Assembly: GCF_003284925.1 (NCBI RefSeq)
Contig: NZ_QMEX01000004.1
Location: forward strand, 1-64,000
Reading direction: 5' to 3'
From: Mycolicibacter senuensis
GTDB lineage: Bacteria > Actinomycetota > Actinomycetes > Mycobacteriales > Mycobacteriaceae
DNA length: 64,000 bases
In this document: positions 19,495 through 29,612 of the stretch, in pieces
How the letters are laid out: the number at the start of each line of letters is the position of its first letter
Position numbering within the stretch: position 1 is the stretch's first letter
Translations under genes and position numbers: made by a program
The notes under the pieces: model-generated
The model's input: the letters and a program-made list of their open reading frames with translations, nothing else
Database searches by the model: none
Told to the model about the DNA's origin: nothing

Positions 19495-19874
19495 GCCCAA
19501 ACTCCTTGCTTGTAGCCGCAGTTCCACACCTCGGTGATCTTCCCGTCGACCACGCGGAACACCTCCATACTGCTGATGGCCATCGCAGTCCCGTCAGTCA
19601 GCGTCATCGGCGACTGGTAGACGATGGCGACATGTTCGCCGTCGTCGCCGGCGACGACGAGGTTGAGTTCGAAACGCAGCTTGTCGAACAGCTTCCAGTG
19701 ATCCACCACCCGCGCAACCGCCTGGTCATGCGTCAGCGTGTGCGCTTCGCCCACCTCGTGTCGCACCACGACGTCACCGATCAATTCGTCGGCGAGCGCG
19801 AAATCGCGCTCGTTCCACACCACCAAGTTGTACAGCTCCACCACCTCACGGGCGCTGCGGACCCTGCTGCTCAC
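19491..19874 (-). CDS. SnoaL/NTF2-like protein
   Basis: A 127-residue protein of the SnoaL-like NTF2 superfamily (VVELYNLVVWNERDFALADELI; FRVVDGKITEVWNCGYKQG). Such small alpha+beta barrels include steroid isomerases, polyketide cyclases and limonene-epoxide-hydrolase relatives. Its role here is open. The start is GTG at 19874, sharing GTGA with the phosphotransferase gene; the longer frame upstream is the wrong-frame shadow of that gene. Confidence 0.8.
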   Translation of the reverse strand: MSSRVRSAREVVELYNLVVWNERDFALADELIGDVVVRHEVGEAHTLTHDQAVARVVDHWKLFDKLRFELNLVVAGDDGEHVAIVYQSPMTLTDGTAMAISSMEVFRVVDGKITEVWNCGYKQGVWA

Positions 19875-20941
19875 GCAAACGCCCCGATCGCATCGACGTC
19901 GTCGATCGTCGCCACCGCCCGGTCGGTCAGCGTCAGGCACAAGTCGCGGGAGCGTTTCGGCATCGTGTCCCAGCCGATCAGGGCAAGGACGGGAAACAAC
20001 AGCAGATACGCCACCGCCATCCGGTAGTGCCGCCACGCCTCGTCGAAACCGTAGTCGGTGATGCCGCGCGCGGCGAGCTCGGCCAGGTAGTCGTGCACCA
20101 ACTCCTCGTCGTGGCCGCGGCGGTCCTGCACCGGCAGCCCCTGGCTGACCAGATATCCGATGTCGGCGACGCCGCAACCCAGCGAGGCGAACTGGTAGTC
20201 GACGACTTTCAGCGCATCGCCGTCGAAGAACATGTTGTCCGCACGGATATCGCCGTGCAGCAGCATCCGGCGTTCTGTCAGCGCCACCAACGCCTGCGGG
20301 GCGAACTCGGTGAACCGCTCGGCATACCGAGCCACCGCAGCGGGCACTGGGGCCGCGGACTTGTCGCGGTAGATCTGCCATCCGATTCCGAAGGCCGCAA
20401 CCAGCAGCTCACGAACCACCGGCGTGTCCAGGCTGGGAAAGACCGCGAGCGCATCAGAGTCGGCGGCGGTGACCGACCAGGCATGCAAACCGGCCAACTG
20501 CCGGATCGCCACGCGGGCTTGTCGCATTGAGAGTCCGGCGAGATGGTCGGCATTGACCCAGTCCGCCAGGTCCTCCATCACCAGCACGAAATCCGGGCCG
20601 TCGATCAGGGCGGCGTAGACCCGGGGCGTCGGCAGCGGCGCCCTGCCCGCCACCGATTGGTAGAACGACAGTTCACGTTGGTAGCCGCCCAGGATCTCCA
20701 TGGCCCCCCTGGCCTCGGACTGGGCGGGCAGCTTGACGATCAAACTCGGTGGCAGCCCCTGGCTTCCGGTGATCCGCAGCCGATACAACAACGCCGAGAA
20801 CCCGGTGTCCTCGGCGATCCGCTCAGCCGAGACCCCGGTGACTGCAGCGGTGTCGGCGATGGTGCCGCAGGAACACAGTGCCCTGGTCAGCCATTGCGGT
20901 GTCACAGCGTCGATGCCGGAGGGAATCGCCAACGCGGTCAT
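19871..20941 (-). CDS. APH-family phosphotransferase
   Basis: A 356-residue protein-kinase-like phosphotransferase of the aminoglycoside phosphotransferase/choline kinase type. K70 (SLIVKLPA) is the likely ATP-binding lysine, HGDIRADN (229-236) the catalytic loop and VVDYQ (246-250) the metal-binding segment. Genes of this type in catabolic clusters are often acyl-CoA dehydrogenase companions or kinases of small alcohols; antibiotic resistance is not implied. It overlaps both neighbours by 4 bp. Confidence 0.82.
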   Translation of the reverse strand: MTALAIPSGIDAVTPQWLTRALCSCGTIADTAAVTGVSAERIAEDTGFSALLYRLRITGSQGLPPSLIVKLPAQSEARGAMEILGGYQRELSFYQSVAGRAPLPTPRVYAALIDGPDFVLVMEDLADWVNADHLAGLSMRQARVAIRQLAGLHAWSVTAADSDALAVFPSLDTPVVRELLVAAFGIGWQIYRDKSAAPVPAAVARYAERFTEFAPQALVALTERRMLLHGDIRADNMFFDGDALKVVDYQFASLGCGVADIGYLVSQGLPVQDRRGHDEELVHDYLAELAARGITDYGFDEAWRHYRMAVAYLLLFPVLALIGWDTMPKRSRDLCLTLTDRAVATIDDVDAIGAFA

Positions 20942-22043
20942 CGGCCAGCTCCGATCTGCGACAGCAACCGTTCGGTCTCCGCCTGCACCCGCCGGGAGAA
21001 GATATGTCCGGCATGGCCGCCGTCGTGCCAATACAATCGGCCGCCCCACCGATCCTGCAGGGCCACCGCGGGCTCGGGATACGCCATCTGGTCGTGGCGC
21101 GCGGCCACGATCAGCCGGCGATCGGCAGCCGGTCTCGGATTGGTGGCCAACAGATCGACCACCGACATCAATGCTGCGGCCGTCTCCGAGCGCAACGCGT
21201 CGGCGACGGAGAGCCCCGCCGGTCCCCACCGCCACAGATGGTGCGCAATCATCGAGTTGAGCCCGGCAATCGGCGTGTACACCGCGACGGCGTCGACTCT
21301 CTCGAGGTGGGACACCAGGCCTGCGATCGGGCTGCCCAGTGACACCCCGGCCACCGTCACGGTGGTGGCCTGCGGCGCCACCCACCGCACCACCGCACGG
21401 ACTTCGGAGATCGCGCGCATCATCCCGGCGATATTGGCCAGCGGATCATGTCCGGGGTAGGGCGGCCAGGCGCGGCGACGCACGCCGTGACCGGGTTGTA
21501 CCGGCAGTGCGATGTTGAATCCAAGCCGGTGCAGTCGCCGCACCCGGGCCACCAGCAGATCCGGCCAGCTGCCCTGGCCGGCCCCGTGCACCCAGATGAG
21601 CCAGGGGCGCGGTCCACCGGCGTGCCGGCACAGCTGAACGGCGGCGGTCGCCGGACCGTCGAACTCCGCCAGCGACGGGGGCAGTCCGGGATCATGGCGG
21701 AACCTCAGCTGCTCGACGGTCAGCCCTGCCGCCCGGCGCCGACGAATCGTCGCCACCCGCAGTGGATCCGGCGCGGTGTGCGCCCCCTCGATTCCCAGTC
21801 CGGACAGCTCGTCGGCGGCCGCCAGACACTCGGACAGCGGTCGCGCCAGCACCGGGGTCGGAGCCAGCAGCGTCATACCGGTCAGCGTCAGCTCGTCGAG
21901 CAGCACCTCCCCCAGCTGGCGCAGCCCCCGTGGCGAGCCCGCCGCCCAGTCCGGAGCGCCGCTGAGCGCGCGAACCGACCGGGGTAGCACGCCGCCCAGT
22001 CCCCGGATGATCTGCGGTAGCCGTTGCGGCGGGCCCATCGGCG

Positions 22044-22047
<4 letters not shown>
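20938..22047 (-). CDS. Alpha/beta hydrolase
   Basis: A 369-residue alpha/beta hydrolase. HGAGQGSW (154-161) resembles the oxyanion strand, GVSLG (234-238) carries the nucleophile Ser236, and HDGGHAGH near the end supplies the His. The long N-terminal region (about 1-140) has no known domain that I recognise. ATG 22047 overlaps the stop of the broken monooxygenase gene (ATGA); a second ATG lies three codons later. It is probably an esterase or lactonase for the pathway. Confidence 0.75.
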
Positions 22048-23071
<1,024 letters not shown>

Positions 23072-23085
23072 CTACCGATGGGTTT

Positions 23086-23102
23086 ACGGTACGGTATTCA
23101 GT
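23086..23102. promoter_or_regulatory. Weak copy of the 17-bp island palindrome
   Basis: ACGGTAC-GGT-ATTCAGT matches 10 of the 14 arm positions of ACTGTAA-N3-TTACAGT. It lies 24 bp upstream of the Rieske ATG and 45 bp from the divergent monooxygenase start. Position supports it more than sequence does. Confidence 0.35.
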
Positions 23103-23126
23103 TATGCGCCCGCGGGAGAACACGAA

Positions 23127-24143
23127 ATGAAGGTCCCGTTCACCTGGAAAGTCACCGGCTGGTTCATGATCGGCTGGTCACCCGAGTTCGAGGTCGGCAA
23201 AACCCGCGCGCTGCACTATTTCGGTGAGGATCTGGTCGCCTACCGGGGCGAGTCCGGGGAGCTGCACGTGATGGAGGCGCACTGCAAGCATCTCGGCGCC
23301 CACCTCGGCCACGGCGGCAAGGTCGTCGAAGACCGGGTGGAATGCCCGTTCCACGGCTGGCAGTGGGGACCCGACGGCTGCAACAAGTTCATCCCGTACC
23401 AGCCGGACCGACCCAACAAGGCGTTGCGCCTTCGCGTTTATCCGGTGATGGAGCAGTACGGCTGCGTGTTTGTCTGGCACCATCCCGACGGAGCTGAGCC
23501 CGGGTGGGAGATGCCGGACATCTTCGGCAAGTTCCCGCAGTTCACCACCGGCCCCGAGGGTTACTACCGGGCGTATCCGGAGTTCTCCCGCCGACTGGCC
23601 GACGAGCCGGTTCATCCGCAGATCGTCGCCGAGAACGCCGCCGACAGCGCGCATTTCCAGTACGTGCACCACGCCACGGTGACCCCGAGGCTGCTGGACT
23701 GGCAGATGACCGACCGGGAGTGGCACTTCGTCGCCGGCTTCCCCGATGTGAACAGCGACGACCCCGATCAGATGGCGCTGCGTTTCCACTCCCATCTGTT
23801 CGGCCTCGGCGGAGCGATCAGCATCTTCGAAGGCGTGCAGCAACATCGGCTGATCTTCACCTGCACCCCGGTCGACGAGGGCCACTCGGACCTGTTCTAT
23901 TCGATCTGGTGGCCACGGATTCCCGGCGATGACTCCGACGCCCCGCTGGAGGACATCCGCGCCCGCGTCGAGCAGCAGTTCCTGTCCACCGTCGAGGACG
24001 ACCTGGGTATCTGGCGTTACCAGCGCTACGTCGAGCATCCGGCGCTGTCCAAGGTCGACGCGAAACCCTTTATGACGCTGCGGAAATGGGCGACGCAGTT
24101 CTACGATGTGGCGCCGGAGTCCGCGGCGGCAGCCTTGCCGTGA
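23127..24143 (+). CDS. Rieske non-heme iron oxygenase (KshA-like)
   Basis: A 338-residue oxygenase component of a Rieske dioxygenase/monooxygenase, closest in style to the KshA group. The Rieske [2Fe-2S] ligands are C53-x-H55 and C73-x2-H76 (HCKHLGAH, CPFHGW). The mononuclear iron site is N170-x2-D173-x2-H176-x4-H181. The ATG at 23127 has GGGAGA 9-14 bases upstream. No reductase gene is adjacent, so electrons must come from elsewhere. It starts a plus-strand operon with the isochorismatase-like and fadD genes. Confidence 0.9.
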   Translation: MKVPFTWKVTGWFMIGWSPEFEVGKTRALHYFGEDLVAYRGESGELHVMEAHCKHLGAHLGHGGKVVEDRVECPFHGWQWGPDGCNKFIPYQPDRPNKALRLRVYPVMEQYGCVFVWHHPDGAEPGWEMPDIFGKFPQFTTGPEGYYRAYPEFSRRLADEPVHPQIVAENAADSAHFQYVHHATVTPRLLDWQMTDREWHFVAGFPDVNSDDPDQMALRFHSHLFGLGGAISIFEGVQQHRLIFTCTPVDEGHSDLFYSIWWPRIPGDDSDAPLEDIRARVEQQFLSTVEDDLGIWRYQRYVEHPALSKVDAKPFMTLRKWATQFYDVAPESAAAALP

Positions 24144-24757
24144 CGGCCGCCCTGGCGGAGCTGGTGGCGCCCGGCCACACCGCGCTGGTGACTCAGGAGC
24201 TGCAGGGCGCAGTCGTCGGGCCCGATGCCGGACTGCCGGTACTGGCCGCCGAGGCCCGCCGCGAAGCGTGTCCGAACATCGCACGGCTGCTGCCGGTGGC
24301 CAGAGCCGCCGGAGTGCAGGTGGTGCACTGCCTGGTGCACCGACGGCCGGACGGTCGGGGATCCAACCACAACGCGCGGCTGTTCGCCGCGGGGCGTGAC
24401 GCCGTCAGCATCGATCCGGGTAGCCCCGGTGCCAGCCTGCTGCCCGAATTCGGTCCGGAGCCATCGGATCTGGTTCTGAGCCGCTGCCACGGCGTGGGGC
24501 CGATGGGTGGGACCGACCTGGATGCGGTGCTGCGCAACCTGGGGATTTCGACCATCGTGGTGGCCGGCGTCTCGTTGAACGTGGCCATCCCGAATCTGGT
24601 GATGGACGCGGTCAACGCCGCCTACCGGGTGGTGCTGCCCCGCGACGCGGTGGCCGGTGTGCCGGCCGAGTACGGGGCTGCGATGATCAAGAACACCCTG
24701 TCCCTGCTGGCGACGATCACCACCACCGAGGAGCTGATGCACACGTGGCGACGCTGA
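24140..24757 (+). CDS. Isochorismatase-fold protein lacking the usual catalytic triad
   Basis: A 205-residue isochorismatase/cysteine-hydrolase fold protein. The fold is clear from HTALVTQELQG, VVHCLVHRRPDG and STIVVAGVSLNVAIPN. The three catalytic positions of cysteine hydrolases appear changed: Asp to Glu20, Lys to Arg115 and Cys to Ala149. It may therefore be non-catalytic, or use another chemistry. GTG 24140 shares GTGA with the Rieske gene, and the end overlaps fadD by 13 bp. Confidence 0.7.
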   Translation: MTAALAELVAPGHTALVTQELQGAVVGPDAGLPVLAAEARREACPNIARLLPVARAAGVQVVHCLVHRRPDGRGSNHNARLFAAGRDAVSIDPGSPGASLLPEFGPEPSDLVLSRCHGVGPMGGTDLDAVLRNLGISTIVVAGVSLNVAIPNLVMDAVNAAYRVVLPRDAVAGVPAEYGAAMIKNTLSLLATITTTEELMHTWRR

Positions 24758-26394
24758 CCCAATTCACCGTGCCGGACGTCATCGACGCGGTGGCCGCGGC
24801 TATTCCCGATCGCGACCTGGTGGTTCAGGGCGATCAGCGCTTCAGCTACGCCCAGATCGTCGAGCGGTCCAACCGGTTGGCGTCCTACCTGCATGCGCAA
24901 GGGCTGGGCTGCCACACGCCGCGATCGGACCTGCTCGGACACCAGACCGGCCAAGACCTGTTGGGAATCTACGCCTACAACGGCAACGAGTTCATCGAGA
25001 CCCTGCTGGGCAGTTTCCGGGCGCGGGTCGCGCCGTTCAACGTCAATTACCGTTACGTGCGCAATGAATTGGCCTACCTGTTGGCCGATTCCGGCGCCAC
25101 GGCGTTGGTGTATCACGCCAGGTTCGCTCCCACGCTCGCCGAGGTGCTGCCCGAGCTGCCGCAACTGAAGGTGCTGATCCAGATCGCCGACGACTCCGGC
25201 AATGCGCTGCTCGACGGCGCCGTGGACTACGAGACGGTGCTGGCGGACAGTTCGCCGCAACCGCCGCCGGTGCAGCCGGACCCCGATGACCTCTACGTGC
25301 TCTACACCGGCGGTACCACCGGCATGCCCAAGGGCGTGCTGTGGCGCCAGCACGACATCTTCATGGGCTCGTTCGGCGGCCGCAACCTGATGACCGGCGA
25401 CGAGGTCGGCTCCATCGACGACATCGTGGGGCCGGCCGCCGAGAACCCCGGCGTGAAGTTGATGATCCTGCCGCCGCTGATCCACGGCGCCGCGCAGTGG
25501 GCGGTGATGACGGCGATCAACACCGGCCAAACCCTGGTCTTCCCTTCGGTTGTCGACCATTTCGACGCCGACGACGTGGTGCGCACCATCGAGCGGGAGA
25601 AGGTGCTGTCGGTCACCGTGGTCGGTGACGCGATGGCCCGGCCGCTGATCGCGGCGATCCAGCGGGGCGAGGCCGACGTGTCGTCGCTGATGGTGGTGGC
25701 CAACGGCGGCGCGCTGTTGACCCCCTACGTCAAGCAGCAGATCGTCGAGACACTGCCCGGGGCAATGGTCATCGACGGGGTCGGCTCCTCGGAGACCGGC
25801 GCCCAGATGCGCCACATGTCGACGTCGGGCGCGGTCTCGACCGGGACGTTCGGCGCTGGGCCGGACACTTGCGTGGTCGCCGAGGATCTCGGTTCGGTGC
25901 TGGCACCCGGCCACGACGGTCTGGGCTGGCTGGGCCAGCGTGGCTACGTCCCGTTGGGCTACAAAGGCGACGCGGTCAAGACCGCGGCGACGTTCCCGGT
26001 GATCGACGGGGTGCGCTACGCCGTGCCCGGTGACCGGGCCCGTCATCTGGCCGACGGCTCGGTCGAGTTGCTCGGCCGGGATTCGGTGACGATCAACTCC
26101 GGTGGGGAGAAGATCTTCGCCGAGGAGGTCGAGATGGCGATCGCCTCGCACCCGGCCGTGGTCGACGTGGTGGTCGCCGGCCGGCCCAGCGAACGCTGGG
26201 GGCAGGAGGTGGTGGCCGTGGTCGCTCTGGCCGACCAGGCGTCCGCCACCTCGGCCGAGATCATCGAGCACGCCGGCGGATCGCTGGCCCGCTACAAGCT
26301 GCCCAAGGCGATCGTCTTCCGCCCGCAGATCGTGCGCAGCCCGGCGGGCAAGGCCGACTACCGGTGGGCCCGCGAGCAGGCCGAACAGGGCTAG
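24745..26394 (+). CDS. Acyl-CoA synthetase (FadD family, FadD19-like)
   Basis: An ATP-dependent acyl-CoA ligase of 549 residues, of the ANL superfamily. The AMP-binding loop YTGGTTGMPKG is at 187-197, IDGVGSSETG follows in the middle, and SPAGKADYRWA near the end has the catalytic lysine. Layout and several phrases (GDAMARPLI, GKxDYRWAKEQ-type end) recall FadD19 of steroid side-chain catabolism. The GTG start overlaps the previous gene by 13 bp. The stop shares CTAG with the convergent aldehyde dehydrogenase. Confidence 0.92.
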   Translation: MATLTQFTVPDVIDAVAAAIPDRDLVVQGDQRFSYAQIVERSNRLASYLHAQGLGCHTPRSDLLGHQTGQDLLGIYAYNGNEFIETLLGSFRARVAPFNVNYRYVRNELAYLLADSGATALVYHARFAPTLAEVLPELPQLKVLIQIADDSGNALLDGAVDYETVLADSSPQPPPVQPDPDDLYVLYTGGTTGMPKGVLWRQHDIFMGSFGGRNLMTGDEVGSIDDIVGPAAENPGVKLMILPPLIHGAAQWAVMTAINTGQTLVFPSVVDHFDADDVVRTIEREKVLSVTVVGDAMARPLIAAIQRGEADVSSLMVVANGGALLTPYVKQQIVETLPGAMVIDGVGSSETGAQMRHMSTSGAVSTGTFGAGPDTCVVAEDLGSVLAPGHDGLGWLGQRGYVPLGYKGDAVKTAATFPVIDGVRYAVPGDRARHLADGSVELLGRDSVTINSGGEKIFAEEVEMAIASHPAVVDVVVAGRPSERWGQEVVAVVALADQASATSAEIIEHAGGSLARYKLPKAIVFRPQIVRSPAGKADYRWAREQAEQG

Positions 26395-27860
26395 CCGCGC
26401 TTGAGCCGCCGGTGGGTTCGGTTGCGCGCCCTGCGCAACATCGCATCGGCGTAGAACCGCATCCCGGGTTTGAACGGCGGCGCCGCGGACCCGGTCAGGC
26501 TGAACGGCAGGTCTGAGCCGACCACCGTTCGGTAGTGACTGAAGGCGTCGAAGCCGGCCTTGCCGTGATAGGCGCCCATCCCGCTGCGCCCCACACCGCC
26601 GAACGGGGCAGCCGACGGGATCATCTGCGCGGCGAAGTCGTTGCGGGCCACACCACCGCTTCGGGTGCGCCGCACGAAATCCCGGAAGCTGCCGTCGTCG
26701 GGGCCGTACCAGTAGGCGACCAGCGGCGCGGGACGCGCATTGATCTGATCGATCGCCTCATCGACGGTTCGGTATCCCTGCACCATCAACACCGGCCCGA
26801 AGATCTCCTCCTCGGCGATCCGCATCGTGTCGTCGACGTCGCGAACGATGGTCGGGGCGATCTTGCGGGAGGCGCGATCCGGCAGCGACTCACCTTCCGG
26901 CGCAATGGTTTCCACCCTGGCGCCGCGTTCGCGGGCATCGTCGACCAGGGCCAGCACCCGGTCGAAATTGGCCTCGTTGACCGACGAGCAATAGTCACCG
27001 TTGGCCACAATGGTCGGGAACATCTCCTGCAGCGTCTGCCGGGCGACCTCGACGAACGAGTCGATGTCGCGCTCGGGCACCAGCACATAGTCGGGGCATA
27101 CGCAGACCTGACCGCCGTTGACCATCCGGGCCGACGCGATCCGCTTCGCCGATCGCCGGACGTCGGCGTTCGGAGCGACCACGACCGGGTTCTTGCCACC
27201 CAGCTCCAGTGTCACCGGGACCAGGTTCTCGGCCGCCGCGCGTTGCACCAGCGCACCCACCGCAGGCGACCCGGTGAAGAACAGGTGGTCGAACGGCAGC
27301 CCCGCGAACGCGGCCGCCACGTCCGCGCCGCCGGTGACGACGGCGAGTTCGTCGGCATCGAAGTATCCCGGCGCCAGAGATTTCATCAACTCGGCGGTAC
27401 GCGAGGTGATTTCGGACATCTTGATCATCACCCGGTTGCCCGCGGCGAACGCCGCCGCCGCCGGCAGCACCACCAGTTGCAGCGGGAAATTCCACGGGCC
27501 GATGATGCCGACCACGCCCAGCGGGCTGGGCTGCACCTCGGCCCGCAGCCCGCCCAGCCGTGCGGCCCGCATCAGCTTTCCGGCCCGCATCCATTGCTTG
27601 ACATGCGATCTGGTGTGCTCGATCACCGGGATCATGCCGACCAGCTCAGTGGAGAGCGACGCCGCCCGCGACCGGGTCCCGAAATCTGCGGCCATCGCAT
27701 CGACGAAGGCATCGGTGTTGTCCAGCACCAGGGCCAGCAACCGGTCGATGCGGCCATGCCGGACGTCCACATCGGGCGGTCCGTCGGCGACGAACGATTG
27801 CCGCTGCGTTGCCAGCAGGTTCTGCAGGTCGGCGATCTCGCCGGCCGCCGGCGCGGTCAC
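26391..27860 (-). CDS. Aldehyde dehydrogenase, coniferyl-aldehyde dehydrogenase type
   Basis: A 489-residue NAD(P)-dependent aldehyde dehydrogenase of the shorter class-3/coniferyl aldehyde group. GPWNFPLQLVVLPAAAAFAAGN, FFTGSPAVG, TLELGGKNPVVV (catalytic Glu) and NGGQVCVCPDYVLVP (catalytic Cys) are present. It should oxidise an aldehyde to an acid before CoA activation. The GTG start overlaps the stop of the downstream-facing dehydrogenase gene by 3 bases (GTGA), and the frame stays open through that gene without meaning. Confidence 0.9.
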   Translation of the reverse strand: MTAPAAGEIADLQNLLATQRQSFVADGPPDVDVRHGRIDRLLALVLDNTDAFVDAMAADFGTRSRAASLSTELVGMIPVIEHTRSHVKQWMRAGKLMRAARLGGLRAEVQPSPLGVVGIIGPWNFPLQLVVLPAAAAFAAGNRVMIKMSEITSRTAELMKSLAPGYFDADELAVVTGGADVAAAFAGLPFDHLFFTGSPAVGALVQRAAAENLVPVTLELGGKNPVVVAPNADVRRSAKRIASARMVNGGQVCVCPDYVLVPERDIDSFVEVARQTLQEMFPTIVANGDYCSSVNEANFDRVLALVDDARERGARVETIAPEGESLPDRASRKIAPTIVRDVDDTMRIAEEEIFGPVLMVQGYRTVDEAIDQINARPAPLVAYWYGPDDGSFRDFVRRTRSGGVARNDFAAQMIPSAAPFGGVGRSGMGAYHGKAGFDAFSHYRTVVGSDLPFSLTGSAAPPFKPGMRFYADAMLRRARNRTHRRLKRG

Positions 27861-28666
27861 GACAGGTCCAGCGGCCCGGTTTCGGCCACGGTACGCAGCT
27901 GCCCGAGCTCGACACCGCGGTCCGCGGCGGCCTCGATGCACGCTGCCACGTCTTTGCGCATAAAGGGCGCAACGATTTTGCCGAAGTCCTCGACTCCCCC
28001 GGCCGACTGCACGTATCCCGCAGCCCGGCTGCCGCCGCTGCAGTGCTCCAGCGCTGCGAACAGGCTGGCTTCGGGCACCCCGAGGTTCTTCGCCAATTCG
28101 ACGGCGGCCGCGACGAGTTGCGCGTTGGACGCGAACAGCACGTTGTTGATCAGTTTGAGGTTCAAGGCGGTGCCCAGCGCACCGGTGGTGATCACCGGGT
28201 CGGCGTAGGCGGCCAGCACCGGCTGGGCGCGAGCCACCGCGTCGCCGGGGCCACCGAGCAGGACCGTCAGCTTCCCGGCGGCGATGTCGTGGGCGCCGCC
28301 GCTGACCGGTGCGTCCGCCAGCACCGGCCCGGCGGGGAACTGCTCGAGCAGTCCGGTCAGAGTGCTCACCGTGCCGGTGGTGTGCGACACCACCACGGTG
28401 CCGGGCTTGACGTTGGCCAGCAGGCCGTCGGGACCGGTGGCGATCTCGAGCAGCTGCGCGTCGGAGAACAGGCAGCTGATCACGAGGTCGGATTCGCGAC
28501 CGACCGTGGCGACCGATTCCACCGGCACCGCACCGGCGGCCGCCAGGCGCTCGCGCACCTCGGGCCGGCGTGCATACACCTGCACGCGGTGGCCGGCATC
28601 GAGCAGCCGCAGCACCATCGGCTCGCCCATCTTGCCTGCGCCGATGAACCCGATGGTGTCGGTCAT
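27857..28666 (-). CDS. 3-hydroxyisobutyrate dehydrogenase-family oxidoreductase
   Basis: A 269-residue NAD(P)-dependent beta-hydroxyacid dehydrogenase. The Rossmann motif is GFIGAGKMGEPM, the substrate-binding segment is ADAPVSGGAHDIAAGKLTVLLGG, and the catalytic lysine lies in LNLKLINN. Family members act on 3-hydroxyisobutyrate, tartronate semialdehyde and related acids; the real substrate is not predictable. It is first in a two-gene operon with the aldehyde dehydrogenase, divergent from an SDR across a 146-bp control region. Confidence 0.88.
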   Translation of the reverse strand: MTDTIGFIGAGKMGEPMVLRLLDAGHRVQVYARRPEVRERLAAAGAVPVESVATVGRESDLVISCLFSDAQLLEIATGPDGLLANVKPGTVVVSHTTGTVSTLTGLLEQFPAGPVLADAPVSGGAHDIAAGKLTVLLGGPGDAVARAQPVLAAYADPVITTGALGTALNLKLINNVLFASNAQLVAAAVELAKNLGVPEASLFAALEHCSGGSRAAGYVQSAGGVEDFGKIVAPFMRKDVAACIEAAADRGVELGQLRTVAETGPLDLS

Positions 28667-28774
28667 GCTCGGCTCCTCCTGCGTCGCGCACCGCCCCTGC
28701 CGGGAGATCAGCGGGGGTCCGGAGGGCCAACCGTAGCATTGTCGGGAGGCCCCGAGTTCGTTACAGTCGAGCTT

Positions 28775-28791
28775 ACTGTCGACATTTCGGG
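28775..28791. promoter_or_regulatory. Degenerate copy of the 17-bp island palindrome
   Basis: ACTGTCG-ACA-TTTCGGG matches 9 of 14 arm positions and ends 21 bp before the SDR ATG at 28813. An exact half site TTACAGT lies at 28761-28767. Two TTAC(A/T)GTCGA direct repeats span 28761-28782. The arrangement fits weak or cooperative binding. Confidence 0.4.
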
Positions 28792-28812
28792 TTCACCAGA
28801 AAGCTGGCGAGA

Positions 28813-29598
28813 ATGAGCAACGCTCAGCGCAGGGTGGTGGTCGTCGGCGCCGGATCGGGGATCGGCGCGGCGACGGCCGCGCACTTTCACCAGCGCGGCG
28901 ATTTCGTGCTCGCCGTCGACGTGCGCCCACAGCAGACCCCGGCGTCGCAGCACGTCTGCTGCGACTTGCGCGACGCCGGTGCCATCGCCGAGTTCACCGG
29001 CGGGATCGGCGACGGCTGGGACCTGCTGGCCCACGTCGCCGGGGTACCCGGAACCGCACCGGCCGCCGACGTGTTGACCATCAATTACTTGGGCATGCGC
29101 CTGATGATCGAGGGCATGCTGCCGCGACTGCGCCCCGGCGGCGCGGTGGTCGCGGTGGCTTCCACAGCCGCGCTGGGCTGGGAGCAGCGCATCGAGACGC
29201 TCAACGGGCTGCTCGACGCAACCGATGCCGAGTCGGTGCTGCGCTGGCAGGCCGGCCAGGATCCGGCGTTCCCGGTGTACACCTCCTCCAAGCAGGCGAT
29301 GATCCTGTACGCCAAGCGATTGGCCGCGACAGCGCACGCCAAGTACGGGGTGCGGATCAACACCGTCAGCCCGGGCCCGGTCGAGACCCCGATCCTGGCC
29401 GACTTCGAGCAGTCGATGGGCAAAGAAGTGCTCGACACCGTGCGCAACACCGTCGGCCGGCACGGCGTCGTCGACGACATCGTGCCACTGATCGACTTCC
29501 TCGGCTCGCCGCAGGCCGGCTGGATAACCGGTCAGGACATCGCCGTCGACGGCGGCTTCATCACCTCGATCACCGCCGGCACCCCCATCACCGTCTGA
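28813..29598 (+). CDS. SDR, coniferyl-alcohol-dehydrogenase-like
   Basis: A 261-residue classical short-chain dehydrogenase. VVVVGAGSGIGAAT binds NAD(P), Ser is in AVASTAALG, and YTSSK (Tyr and Lys) completes the triad. The overall pattern, with a long insertion before the YxxxK motif (EQRIETLNGLLDATDAESVLRW), is that of coniferyl-alcohol/3-alpha-hydroxysteroid dehydrogenases. It would form the aldehyde or ketone used by the neighbouring aldehyde dehydrogenase. It is 14 bp upstream of a P450 gene. Confidence 0.88.
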   Translation: MSNAQRRVVVVGAGSGIGAATAAHFHQRGDFVLAVDVRPQQTPASQHVCCDLRDAGAIAEFTGGIGDGWDLLAHVAGVPGTAPAADVLTINYLGMRLMIEGMLPRLRPGGAVVAVASTAALGWEQRIETLNGLLDATDAESVLRWQAGQDPAFPVYTSSKQAMILYAKRLAATAHAKYGVRINTVSPGPVETPILADFEQSMGKEVLDTVRNTVGRHGVVDDIVPLIDFLGSPQAGWITGQDIAVDGGFITSITAGTPITV

Positions 29599-29612
29599 GC
29601 CGAGAGGACGAC

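Noticed and set aside
19871..20941. Aminoglycoside resistance gene
   Set aside because: The fold is of the APH superfamily, but the gene sits in a catabolic operon, and many such proteins act on other alcohols.
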